DNA of 64,000 nucleotides from Rhynchopus euleeides (lineage: Eukaryota; Euglenozoa; Diplonemea; Diplonemida; Diplonemidae), in contig OY723279.1 of assembly GCA_963210315.1 (NCBI GenBank), positions 682,001 to 746,000 on the forward strand. Direction: 5' to 3'. The translations under genes were made by a program, and so were the position numbers. The notes below the pieces were generated by a model. That model was not told where the DNA came from and ran no database searches. It worked only from the letters and a program-made list of their open reading frames with translations. This document shows positions 1-10,300 of the stretch, one piece after another; within the stretch, counting starts at the first letter, position 1, and every line of letters starts with the position of its first letter.

Positions 1-540
1 AGGAGCACCAGCATCACCAGTAACGCCAGCAACGCCTGTGGAGGAGACCCCTCAGAAGTCAAAACCAGCTGCCAAACCAGCCAGGCAATGCAGGATTGTT
101 GCGACCCCCCGACCCAACGAGACGGAGATGACGAGGATAGTGGATGCCTGGGCAGATTATGTACTGGCTGCCGGGCTCCCCCTCTCCATTATGGAGGATG
201 AACATTTCCTCAAGGCCGTCGGGGTGACACGCCCCAGCATAGATGTCAAGCAGCTGCCGAGCAGGCACCAACTCGGGGGTAAACTTCTCGATGAGAAGTA
301 TGACGCGGTCATGAACGAAGACCTGTGAAAGTTGAACAAGTCGGACAGCCGCGTCCCTCCCTGGCCCCCCTCCCCTCCCGCAAACCAGCTCAGTGCACGT
401 AACGTGTGCACCCCCTGCAGCTTCCTACTGGGTTTTTACTGGGTTTAAACTCGGTTTAAACCGAGTTTAAACCCGGTTTTAGAGTTTAAACCCGGTTTTT
501 GGGGTTTTTTGGGGTTTTTATTCTGGGACCCGGGTTTTTA
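1..540 (+). mobile_element. hAT transposon fragment, copy 1 (cut by window start)
   Basis: About 520 bp nearly identical to 2391-2905. It carries the transposase-like reading frame at 38-328 and, downstream, the same irregular GGTTTAAAC / GGGTTTTT tract. The upstream part of the element, including any terminal repeat, lies outside the window. No catalytic transposase core follows, so this is a remnant or a non-autonomous derivative. Confidence 0.6.
38..328 (+). pseudogene. Partial hAT-like transposase N-terminal segment, copy 1
   Basis: The 96-residue frame resembles the region after the BED zinc finger of hAT and BED-type transposases. It has a GLPLSIMEDEHF segment (known pattern: G-L-P-F-S with a nearby D..F), then PSRHQLGGKLLDE, matching the known PSR...LLD helix. 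The catalytic RNase H-like fold and the hAT dimerisation region are absent. The start is uncertain, because copy 2 at 2391-2718 has two extra bases in the C-run just upstream and enters this frame from a different codon. A possible splice donor (GTGAAA) lies right at the end, so this could be an exon of a longer dead transposase gene. The family assignment comes from motif recall only. Confidence 0.5.
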
Positions 541-687
541 ACAACATTGGGGGGGGGGGGTAGTGAATCAGAGAAACGTAAAAATGGGTCACGGAGAGAG
601 GGTAGTCAAAATCAGGGAAAATCTCTTCTCTCTCCCCACCCCTCCCCCTCCCCTTGCCGAATCCTTTGCTCCGTTGTGCAGGGCAGC

Positions 688-718
<31 letters not shown>

Positions 719-1382
719 TAACGAGGAGAGCTGAGGTTACTAGCTACTAGGCAATACGAGAAAGCGGAATTATTTTGATCCACGGTACAAAAATCCACAC
801 GCGGGGGGGAGGCTTTTTGTTTGTCCTGCGACGTGCTGTGGCTGTTGCCTTTTTTGCCACGTTTTCGCCACGGCCTTTGCAAAAGCCAGTTGTGCCATCG
901 TTTCGAGCCTTCCGTGCTCCCCTCGCCGGCAGGGCAGTGAAGGGAAGGGGGGGGAGAAGGGGGTCTTCGGCTGTCAGCAGCTTTCGACAGCTTTCGGCAA
1001 ATATTTTCGGCAGTTTCGACCTCAAAGAACAAGGTGGAAATCAACCAAAAAAAATACCGGCACCGTTTTCGGGCACCTCAGCAAAGACCCCCAGTGGTTC
1101 TGGGATATCATCCAATACACGGCCCTTGTGGTACCGATCTCCCGGGGAATGGAGGCAGAGCGAGTGTGGGTGTGTGCCCTGTGTGTCTCTGTGGCCCAGT
1201 TGAAGAGAGATGGGGGAGGTGTGTCTGCTACGAGCAACTTATTCCAGCCGGAATTTCCTTCCTGCATCGGATGAATTCAGAACGCCCTGAAGCAATCAGA
1301 CATCGGAAAGAATGGCGACATATTGACGTGTTCAGAGTCTTCAACGGAACATTCGTTCATGGCGAGAGCGGTGGGGTTGGAG
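541..1382. other. Non-coding, G-run rich spacer
   Basis: Contains poly-G runs near 550-561 and 703-719, a short (GT)n tract and no convincing coding region. Open frames here are low-complexity. The segment from about 1350 to 1700 is a decayed duplicate of about 3320-3520: both share ATTCGTTCATGGCGAGAG and an AAAGTCAAAAA-rich stretch followed by CAGCTCTGCATGGCAGTCGC. Confidence 0.6.
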
Positions 1383-1510
1383 GGGGGGTTTGATTGTCGA
1401 GAGTGAATGGAAAAGCAAGCCTCCCAGCACACCTTCTTGCAATGTTAGTCCTTTTTTGTAGTCACCACACCAGATATACTGTGCAAGGCGGATCGATGCA
1501 CACTGGGAGG
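1383..1510 (+). repeat. Dispersed repeat R1, copy 1
   Basis: A ~105-bp interspersed sequence. It starts after a G-run with TTTGATTGTCGAGAGTGAA, continues with CCCAGCAC, CTTCTTGCAATGTTAGTCC and a CACCACACCAGATAT block, and ends near CAAGG. Related copies lie at 3795, 22108, 22832, 25438 and 41665. Nothing shows its class. A MITE end or SINE-like unit is possible. Confidence 0.6.
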
Positions 1511-1740
1511 GTGGGTAGCAGTTGTCTGTCAATGGGGTTGGAGGGGCGGGGGTGTTAGGCAAGGAAATCTGTTAAAAAAATCGGGGTTTCGCGCTCTTGA
1601 TCAAGAAGCAAAAAAATCCCAAAGTCCAAAGTCAAAAAGTCAAAAAATGTCAGCTCTGCATGGCAGTCGCGGGGTGGGTGGGGCAATGTTGTTAGGGTGG
1701 GTTTAAACTTGGGTTTAAACCGGGTTTTTATTGGGTTTTT

Positions 1741-2118
1741 CATGGTATGACAAAGATCTTGCAAGAAATGCTAAGATATCTCGAAATTTCTTAAGACGTC
1801 TTAATGTAATGCCGAAAGGGCTATTTCTTAAAGATTTCTTACTGATTTCTTAAGACGTGTTTCTTAATGTCTAGCATTTTAATGTCCATCATTCTGAAAA
1901 AGATCTTAAAAGATCTTTTTCAGAATGATGGACATTTTTAATGCTGGGAGATATGGAAATAATGTCCATCATTTCATTAAGAAATCTTAAGAAATCCTGC
2001 ATTTCTTAAAAATAATGGGGGTCATTAATTTAAGAAATTTAATGCAGCACCTGCATTAAGACGTCTTAAGAAAGAAGTGAAAAGATCCTTTTCTTATTAA
2101 GACCTTTGTCATACCATG
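1741..2118. mobile_element. AT-rich MITE with nested palindromes
   Basis: A 378-bp AT-rich island in GC-rich surroundings. It begins CATGGTATGACAAAG and ends with the inverse, giving terminal inverted repeats of roughly 20 bp. The 6-bp sequence GTTTTT flanks it on both sides (1735-1740 and 2119-2124), as expected of a target duplication. Inside, 1881-1936 is a perfect palindrome: two 27-bp arms around two A residues. The interior is full of TTAAGAAATCTT-type self-complementary words. There is no coding capacity. Superfamily not assigned. Confidence 0.75.
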
Positions 2119-2256
2119 GTTTTTATGGTTTTTATTCCTGAGATTTCTCGGGTTTAAACTCGGTTTTTTGGTGGGGGGTGGGAGAGGGGTTTTTTTTTAC
2201 TCTACCACCTCTACCATTCCAGTGCAGACTCCGAAGCCAAGAAAAATAGCTAGCGG

Positions 2257-2905
2257 CAGTGATCTGAGGGTACCGTACCCGGTACCCTCGGGGGGTAGTA
2301 CCCCCTGGTGCCCCCAAAATGGTGGCTTTCAGTTTCGCGGAATTTGCATTTCCGGCGTTTTTCCGAACCGTGGTGGGGTCATTTTGCCAGGAGCACCAGC
2401 ATCACCAGTAACGCCAGCAACGCCTGTGGAGGAGACCCCCCTCAGAAGTCAAAACCAGCTGCCAAACCAGCCAGGCAATGCAGGATTGTTGCGACCCCCC
2501 GACCCAACGAGACGGAGATGACGAGGATAGTGGATGCCTGGGCAGATTATGTACTGGCTGCCGGGCTCCCCCTCTCCATTATGGAGGATGAACATTTCCT
2601 CAAGGCCGTCGGGGTGACACGCCCCAGCATAGATGTCAAGCAGCTGCCGAGCAGGCACCAACTCGGGGGTAAACTTCTCGATGAGAAGTATGACGCGGTC
2701 ATGAACGAAGACCTGTGAAAGTTGAACAAGTCGGACAGCCGCGTCCCTCCCTGGCCCCCCTCCCCTCCCGCAAACCAGCTCAGTGCACGTAACGTGTGCA
2801 CCCCCTGCAGCTTCCTACTGGGTTTAAACTCGGTTTAAACCGAGTTTAAACCCGGTTTTTTGGGTTTTTTGGGGTTTTTATTCTGGGACCCGGGTTTTTA
2901 ACAAC
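2257..2905 (+). mobile_element. hAT transposon fragment, copy 2, with 5' terminal region
   Basis: Starts with CAGTGATCTGAG and a GGTACC-rich subterminal part that matches the left end of the MITE at 18171-18587. The similarity includes the AATTTGCATTTCCGGCGTTTT stretch. It then runs into the same transposase-like fragment as copy 1. This links the transposase-bearing element to the short non-autonomous MITE. The right terminus is not visible, so the element is broken or its end lies in the GGTTTAAAC tract. Confidence 0.65.
2391..2718 (+). pseudogene. Partial hAT-like transposase N-terminal segment, copy 2
   Basis: Nearly identical to the reading frame at 38-328 from the PQKSKPAA motif to the terminal MNEDL. 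Two extra C bases before that motif shift the upstream frame, so at least one copy is frame-altered there. No transposase catalytic core follows within 3 kb. This is a remnant of the family whose terminal repeat starts at 2257. Confidence 0.5.
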
Positions 2906-2924
2906 ATTGGGGTGGGGGGGGGGG

Positions 2925-3620
2925 GGGTGGGGGTGGTGATTCCCCATGGAACCATGCAACACCCGCACCCCTCCCCCGTTCCTCGAAATGGCGCATAGTG
3001 ACGCCTGATCGCAGCTGAAGCTGCTCTCCATTGCGTGCCTGGTAGTGATGGTAGAAGAAGCAGGAACCGCAGAGCTGACCCTGGGGATGATGGGATGTAA
3101 CGAGCGTCGCAACCAGACCCCCCCAACGCAAAAAAAAATAAGGCTGTTGTTTTGTGCGCATAATCCGGGCAAAACAAAAGCACCTCCGCAGCCTGTTGAG
3201 GAGGTTGAATTTGTTGCCCAAGCGCCGCCTATTATCTTTTTGACACTGACAGGAGCCCTGTTGCAGTAAAAAAGTATTTCAAGAAGTATGCGCCACATTG
3301 CTGGCTAATGCACAGGGTATATTCGTTCATGGCGAGAGTGGGGGGAATCGGAGGGGGGGGGGTTATTGTGGGTTGTGTGGGGCAAGAGAATCCGTGTGGT
3401 TATTTTGTTTTGATCAAAAGGGCTCAAAAGCCCAAAAGTCAAAAAGTCAAACAAAAAAAGTCAAAAAAAAAAGCAAAGTTTCCAGCTCTGCATGGCAGTC
3501 GCTGGGGGGGTGGGGGGTGGGGGAGTGGAGGGTGGGTGGTGATTCCCCATGGAACCATGCAACACCCGCACCCCTCCCCCCTTCCTCGAAATGGCACATA
3601 GTTACGCCTGATGGCACAGC
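2925..3620 (+). repeat. Two copies of an ~85-bp duplicated segment
   Basis: The stretch beginning GGTGATTCCCCATGGAACC occurs at about 2932-3010 and again at about 3536-3615, each time following a G-run and each ending near TACGCCTGAT or GACGCCTGAT. Flanking material is also partly shared with 1350-1700, so this is a decayed local duplication and not a gene. Confidence 0.6.
3130..3275 (+). repeat. Dispersed repeat R3, copy 1
   Basis: About 145 bp starting AAATAAGGCTGTTGTTTTGTG and ending CTATTATCTTTTTGACACTGACAGGAGCC. The ends are weakly inverted (AAGATAAGGC versus GCCTACTATCTTTTT). Other copies are at 5392-5555 and, split by a hAT insertion, at 17365-17411 plus 19349-19410. Probably a small MITE. 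Confidence 0.5.
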
Positions 3621-3794
3621 CGGTGTCGGAAGTGCGACAAAAAATGAAGGGGGGAGGGGGGGTGTAAGGAAGGAGCTATAGTATACGCTCTGACCAGACC
3701 TGTTTCGTTGTGAGAGCGAGATTCGGGGAGTTCCGGGGGGGGGGGGGGGGGGGCAGTCGCAAGGCTTCTCCTCGAAGAAGACGAGAGAGGTGGA

Positions 3795-3870
3795 GGGGGG
3801 TGAATGGAAAAGCAAGCCTCCCAGCACCTTCTCGCAATGCTAGCCCTTTTTGTGATCACCCACACCAGGA
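3795..3870 (+). repeat. Dispersed repeat R1, copy 2
   Basis: Matches the R1 core from TGAATGGAAAAGCAAGCC through the CACCAGG block, again directly after a G-run. The first ~20 bp of the consensus are missing. Confidence 0.5.
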
Positions 3871-4108
3871 GGTGGAGTGGGGGTGGGGAGGGTAGGGGCG
3901 CAGCCGCGTGACAAGCCGGCAGGCCACAACAGCGCTGCCGTGCGGTAGCTCGCAGCCAGGGAAAACCACGGAGGATATCCTCAGCAAAAAATAGTCCTGG
4001 CAAATCGGAGAGTGGGGGTAGTGAAATCGAATTTGGAGGGAGCACAAGAATGATCACCCTTCACTCGTTATGCAGGGAGAGTGGGGGTAGGGGTGGGCCC
4101 ATAAGGCC
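3871..4108. other. Non-coding spacer downstream of the ARM-repeat gene
   Basis: This stretch sits just past the stop codon at 4109 on the minus strand and should contain the 3' UTR. I see no further feature. Confidence 0.4.
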
Positions 4109-4306
4109 TCATGCACGCGGGGTGTCGATCGACATGTTCGCTAATGAGGTCGAGAGCGAGTGCACGTCCACATGCTGCTGACGCGGAGATACGGGCCGGT
4201 CTTCAATGTCAACGTCCAGCATGGCATCGGCGTCAAACGCGCCATCGTGCAACTCCAGAGCGATATCCGCGTCATGCAACGAGATGATCATGTTGTATTG
4301 TTTTTG
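4109..4306 (-). CDS. ARM-repeat gene, last exon
   Basis: Starts after CACACAG in phase 0 with QKQYNMIISLHDAD, followed by an acidic tail (DADAMLDVDIEDRPVSP), and ends with a stop after MSIDTPRA. The acidic tail would suit an importin-alpha C-terminus, but that alone does not prove the family. Confidence 0.55.
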   Translation of the reverse strand, partial: QKQYNMIISLHDADIALELHDGAFDADAMLDVDIEDRPVSPRQQHVDVHSLSTSLANMSIDTPRA

Positions 4307-7300
4307 CTGTGTGGTGTGGTGCGGGGGTGGTGGGCAGTAGAAGCAGAAGGAGCCACAAAGTTGATCGATCCATTGTTGCATTCAACCAATTTTCTTTTTT
4401 TTTTGCTGTGCCGAGAAAGTGGAGCAACCCCTCACACAAACCGTCTGCAAAGCGCCACAGTTTTGCCACACAGCGCGACACGGAGCGAAGGCCCATATAT
4501 GAGGGGGGCAACTTGCCGCAAGCCCTTTTTTTTGCTCTTCCGGCACACATGGTGTTCAAGCAACATACCACGGCACTGTCGTGCCTAGTCACTGCGACAA
4601 CACGAGAGAGGCCGCGCGATGCTTCACCCATCAGCATGGCGTCTGGGATAGTGCCCTTCAACCTGCTGGCGACGTTATCAACCCACTGGGGGACGAACTC
4701 GCGCAGGGCGGCCTCACGTTCCTCCGTGAGTCCCGCCAGCAGGCGCGCGAAGGCGATGCACGCCTCACGCTGCACAGCAGCCGAGTCGCGTGTAAACGTG
4801 TGTTCGAGTTTACCCACCACAGCTTGCCCAGCCAGCTGGGGGTCGTGGTGCAGCAGGTACCTGTCGGGGTTGGGTTGATGTAAGTAGATCGCCATGCTGC
4901 CTTTGATTGGCATGGTGGGAATAGTGGCAGTAAAACCGGGGCAACATCATTTGGGCGGCTGAGGGTGTGCGCACGGCGGGCCGGTTCAGCAACGTCGTGG
5001 TCAAAAAAACTGCTGCAGCGTGCCACGGAACGGTGAGTGGACCCTCGCAGCTCCTGGTGCTGCAGGTATTTAACAGTTCACCGGAGCTTCCGCGAAATAG
5101 AATCACCAACAGGAAGTTTGGAAAGCCCGAGGCGGACAGGAAGCGACGCGACGCGAGGCAGAGCAGCGCAAGGCGACAGAGGAGTATGGCAGTCTCTCAA
5201 AATAAGCGACTGTTGCTGCGCACACAAGTGTGACCCATACCCAGCCCCTCGGCAGGCATGCACGCGCAATTCACGGTCGTCTGAGTGGAATCGCTGCCAC
5301 AGCAGCTCCGTGGCACCGCAGGCCACCATCTGCATCAGGGAGGTTGGTGGTGGTGGGCGGGTTCGATATGTTGCTTTCCAGTGGTATCGCACCAAAAAAA
5401 GATAAGGCGTTGTTTGTGAGCCAAACTCGGGTGAACAAACCTCGCGTGTTTTGCTGATGAATGTGTGCACAGCCAGAGCAACAAGGCAAGGTTAGATTGT
5501 GTTTGTCACCCAAAGCGCTGCCAACTATCTTTTTCACTGTGACAAGCTTCTTGTTGTGTGTGAAAAACACAACAAAGCGTGTTGCAGTTTGGGTTAGCGT
5601 GCTGGCATCCCGGAATGTCCCCTAGGGCACACACCACGAGAACCCCGGGCACCGCGATCAAAACACAACAAAAGCGGCGATGCCATCCCCGGGATGCTCT
5701 CCGGGAGGCACCCCTCCCCTCCGCTCCTTCTCGCGGGGGGAAGGGGCTGCAAAGAGCACACACATATCATTAAACTAATGCAACCGGGTGAATTACAAGA
5801 GAGAAGGGTAGCAGCGACAGCTGGTGTTCTTCGAAAGCAGAACACCCGGTGTGTGCGTGCGTGTGCGTGTGTTTGAAACCAGAGTTTGCGTAGCGTACTC
5901 AGTCTAGAGTCCTGACCACGCTAGCCCCATGATTAAGTCACGGCGCCGCCACCCGACCTGGCCGGGTGGTGCTTGGTGCAGCACGTTTTGACCGGGTGTG
6001 TGTGTGTGTGTTTTGAAACCAGAGTTTGCGTAGCGTACTCTTGATAGGGTACTGGCCACGCCGGTGCCATGACTAGGTCACAGCACCGCCACCCGACCGA
6101 GTCGGGTGGTGTTTGCGACAGCAGGCCAGTACCGTCTCATGGGAGGCTACACAGTTACCACAACGTGTGAGATTGTGAAGAGTACAGAATTGAGCCTCTG
6201 GAGAGAGACCGTCCCCGGGCCTATGGTGGCGCTCACAGCAGACAGATGGTCGGGTCCGGGCCTTTTTACAAGGCACACACCGCGGTTTGTTGTGTACAGG
6301 GCACACTAGCCTTTTGCCATTTGTTGCACGAGCGACACCAGCAGGCACAGGGATCGGGGGTTCTCCAGGCGCCGGTGAGTATAGCGAGCCAACTGTGGGA
6401 GCTGCGGGAGCAGACCCCCAGCAGGCCGCTGACTGCCAGTCCGCAGGGTAGAAGCGCTGCGGCAAGAAGCCTGCAATCCAGGAGGCATCTTGGGGAAAGT
6501 ACAGAGAAATTACATTGTCATTGGAAGCCGGAGTACGGAAATACCCTTCCAATTCACGTACGACATTAAGAGTTAACGGGGAGAGCTTTGGTCTACACAC
6601 GAGACCAGGGAGGACACCACCCCCCAGAGCTGTGAGGGGAGTTACCTTCGCACAGTGACACGGCCATACAGGATGGCCGAGGGCCTTCGTGAGGGCGGTT
6701 CCAAGCCGTCTGAGGGATACCGCCTTCCCCAGCAGGCTTGCGTTGTAAGCCGCGTGCTCATCGCGTGGGCAGCGGCTGCCGGATTCCGCCTGCAGGATCA
6801 ACGCCGCTTCATCCATTGCCTGGTTCGACAGGCCGTCCGCATCGGTGTTATTCTCACGCCGGACATGCTCAAACTGTAAAGACAGGTTTGGCATTTCGGC
6901 GATGAGTCGTCTCACCCTGGAGTAATGCGGCTCCAGGTTCGCGCGCGGCCGCTTCACACCAGAGACGATGTCGATGACCGTCTTGCTGTCACCACAGACA
7001 AGGACATCGCCTTCGACGCGACAGGATTTCAGCAACTGCAGGCCTACGTAGAGCGCTGCAAACTCTGCAACGTTGTTGGCCCTGACGCGGGGAAGAGGTA
7101 TCGCGCACTCCGCGAGCTTCTCACCCCCCTCGTACAGGACGGCTCCCGCCCCCGACACTGCATACGGCGTGCCGTTCATCCTCGCACCCCCATCGAAAAA
7201 GAGGGTGGCGTCTTCCTCATCGATGATATCAGCTGCGGGGGACGATCCGGATGGTGTGAACGCTTGTCCAGGGGGGGGAATTGTTCCAGCAAGGGGCAGG

Positions 7301-10300
7301 GTCAGCCCGGCGAAGAGCTCGAAATCAATCGCAAGTTCCGCAAACGTGATGGGCTCGCGCTTTACACTCCAGGAGAGTTGAGACAGCCAGGCCGTGAACG
7401 CCTGCAGCATGGCGTGACCAAAGACCCATGCCGCTCCTACATCGAGCGGTGAAGGTAAGCGGAGAATGTGGGGCTCCGTAACCGTTGGTGGTTCCCAAAG
7501 ATACGTTCCCGAAGTAAACTTGGTGCCGGTGGTGAGCGCGATGCCATCATGCACCTGCCTGCAGCGTAGTACCTCGAGGAAGTACAGGTGTAGGCGCCTT
7601 GTGATATCGCGGCGCTCCATCGGGCATGAGGGCACTTCGGACCAGGTGGCCTCCTCCGGGCAGCGGGGTGGCAGGGGCATGATGCCGTTGATGCGCAGGC
7701 AGGGCGGCCACAAGGGAGATGCCGCAGTTATGGTATGCTGCCTCCGCACGTCATCCCATCTGCTGCATTCCCACCACATGTGCTCGACGGTTTCGGCCGT
7801 ATCCGAGTCACAGTACGGGCACGACGTGCGCGCAATCCCAGACCGGCCTGTTGTGGTCACTGCACCTGTAAGCACTGCACGCAGCAGACCCCGCTGGTAC
7901 CCAGTGAGGTTAGCGGTATCGTCGAGGAGGAGAGATCTCGTGCTGAGCCCGTCAATCCCCTGAGCTACGCCCGCAAAGGCAGGTCGGCGCAACTGCAGTT
8001 TGTTGAGCTGCGCAAGGCGGAGGGAGAAGCGGAGGTCGTGGCGTAGTTTTTCCCACCGCGCCTTCTCGCCGAACACGCCTACTACCTCAACCTCGCAAGC
8101 AATTCCCTCCGAATCGGAGTACGACAGCGTTGTTGGGGCAGACCAGGTCCATCCCGCCAGATTTAGGGCCTCGCAGAGCAGGGTGAAAGGGCCCATGGTG
8201 TCATCCCCGAGAGAGTCGCGGGCCTCCCATGCGGTCTCCGACATTTCTCTCACGTGGGCCCACTTCGCGGCTTGTTGTATCCATGTGCAGATGCGGCGGT
8301 ATGCTGGGGCGATCGCTGGGTCGATGAGATGTCCCCGAGATAAGACATGAAACACCGCTTCCACCGCGCGGCGGGAAACTCCTGTCCACAGCGCCCCGGC
8401 GAGCGCAGAGGCAAGGTCACGGAGCAGTGCGGGGGACAGCGGAGTGATGGCACAGCCATAATATGCCTGAGCCACCGCCGTTGCTACGAGGAAGCGCTCT
8501 TTCGCAGTGAGAGGAATTGGAAGCTTCTTCAGGAGGCGTGCTACTTCTCGGGCTTTGCACATGCGCCCCCAGATGCGGCCCGACAAGCCAGATTTAACAC
8601 GGGTCCGTCGTCGCCGAGGGGCCCGACCTACATGTACCATAGCTCCGAGGCAGTCGAAGGAGATGCATTTCTTCACACGCCTGCGTCCGTTCGTCGTGGG
8701 CAGCATGACTTGGACGCGCTGGGTGCCAGTTGCGAACGCACGGCATTTACCGTGATTGGGGTGGATACCGGTGCACTCCGCGAATTCAGAGGTGACATCA
8801 GCGCAGCGCTGCAGCGTTTCGGTGTCTGACGCTAACACATATGTGTCATCAACATACGAGCTGGCCGAGACGGAAGGACTGACATCGCTCACCGCCCGCA
8901 TCCACACCGCTACAATGACGTTGAGGAGGACAACGCTGAGAGGGCAGCCTTGAAGGATTCCATTGGTCACTTCAAAGGGTTCCCCAACCCCACCACCCAC
9001 GCGAAAACGGCGCTGCATGCCATCGTATGCCGCTCGCAGGGTAGCAGACACGCGGGTGTTGAAGCCCAGCCGGTCGAGCAGCGCAAATGCAATACCCTGT
9101 GGCACAGAGTCAAAGCACTTCTGCAGATCCAGGGAGATGCCACATAGGGGTTCCTGCGTGATCTCAGCCAGCTCCAGGCGCGCCGCAAGTGTCCAGTACA
9201 GATCCTCCGCAGAATGACCAGGGCGTGCGCCGTGCAGGGAGTCCGGGACCCATGAGTCCATCCACCGCAGAGCGCTGCGTAAGCGGACCCCGGCCCAGAC
9301 TCTGTACACTACCGAGGTGACGCTGATGGGCCTTTGGCGCAGTGGGTCCGCAGAGTCACCACCCTCCTTCGGAATGAGGGATACGAGAGTGTGGAGCAAC
9401 TGCGGTGGCCAGGTGCCCGTTTCTTCAATCGCGTTGAGGAGGTCGGCGAGCGCTTTTGTTAGTGTCGGTGGTAGCTGTCTGAGTTCGTGCACTCTCCAGC
9501 CATCTAACCCAGGGGCACTCGAGGCGGACATGCGGCGGAGCACCCGTTCTACATCCTCAGCAGTGATGGGGGAAGCTTCCATGGGGGTGCTGTCGGGGAA
9601 ATACTCTTCAAAGCGCGCCTCGAAGGTCTCCCAAGACGGTTCAGGGTTTTCGGCAGAATACCGCGCAAACACCTCACCCCATGCCCCGCGGAGGAGCTCG
9701 TCCATCTCGGCCTGTGCAGCTGTCAGCTGTCCGTCACTGCGTCGCAGAAAGTCCTGCGTGGGACTCCGCACCCCTCGGAGGTAGCAAAATACCAGGTGTG
9801 GGCGGGACATCAGGTTGCGTTGAAGGGTATCCTTCCACTCTGCAAGCCTGCGTTGCCGAAGGGACTCCAAGGCACGTCTCTGCGAACCCTCGATGTATGA
9901 CAACATGCCCGCCAGGCTGATGGTGTCGGGGTTCTCCATGTCAACGTTGGGGGGGGAGCCAGGCGTACGTTTCGCAAGCCTACGGTAGGCAGCCCACGCA
10001 TGGGTGAAGTCGTAGGACGGTGCCCCAATGCCGTCATGTGCACCGCGGAGGCGGATCAACGTTCGTAGATGTCCCCGGAGGCGGTTGAGGCGGCGGCTCC
10101 GTTTGTCGAGGGCACCGTCTCTGCCGGCATACCGCGAGGCACACCGTTCCCACCGGAAGCACGGCCCCCCAGAGCGTCCAGCCTGGCGGTTATCTGGAAG
10201 ATCATGTGTCCCTGACAGCCAGGCCTCAGCCGCGCGACAAAAAGAGCGGTACCGTTCCTCCGTGGGTGTCGCCGCAGCGGGATCCCCAAGTAGGCGCACA

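Noticed and set aside
430-540. Telomere-like GGGTTTTT / GGGGTTTT words
   Set aside because: Irregular, short, interstitial and duplicated at 2820-2900 as part of a transposon fragment.
5594-5750. Possible extra ARM-gene exon after CTCTTTGCAG at about 5752
   Set aside because: The acceptor is good, but the frame gives low-complexity Arg/Gly/Pro sequence, no armadillo pattern and no clear donor.
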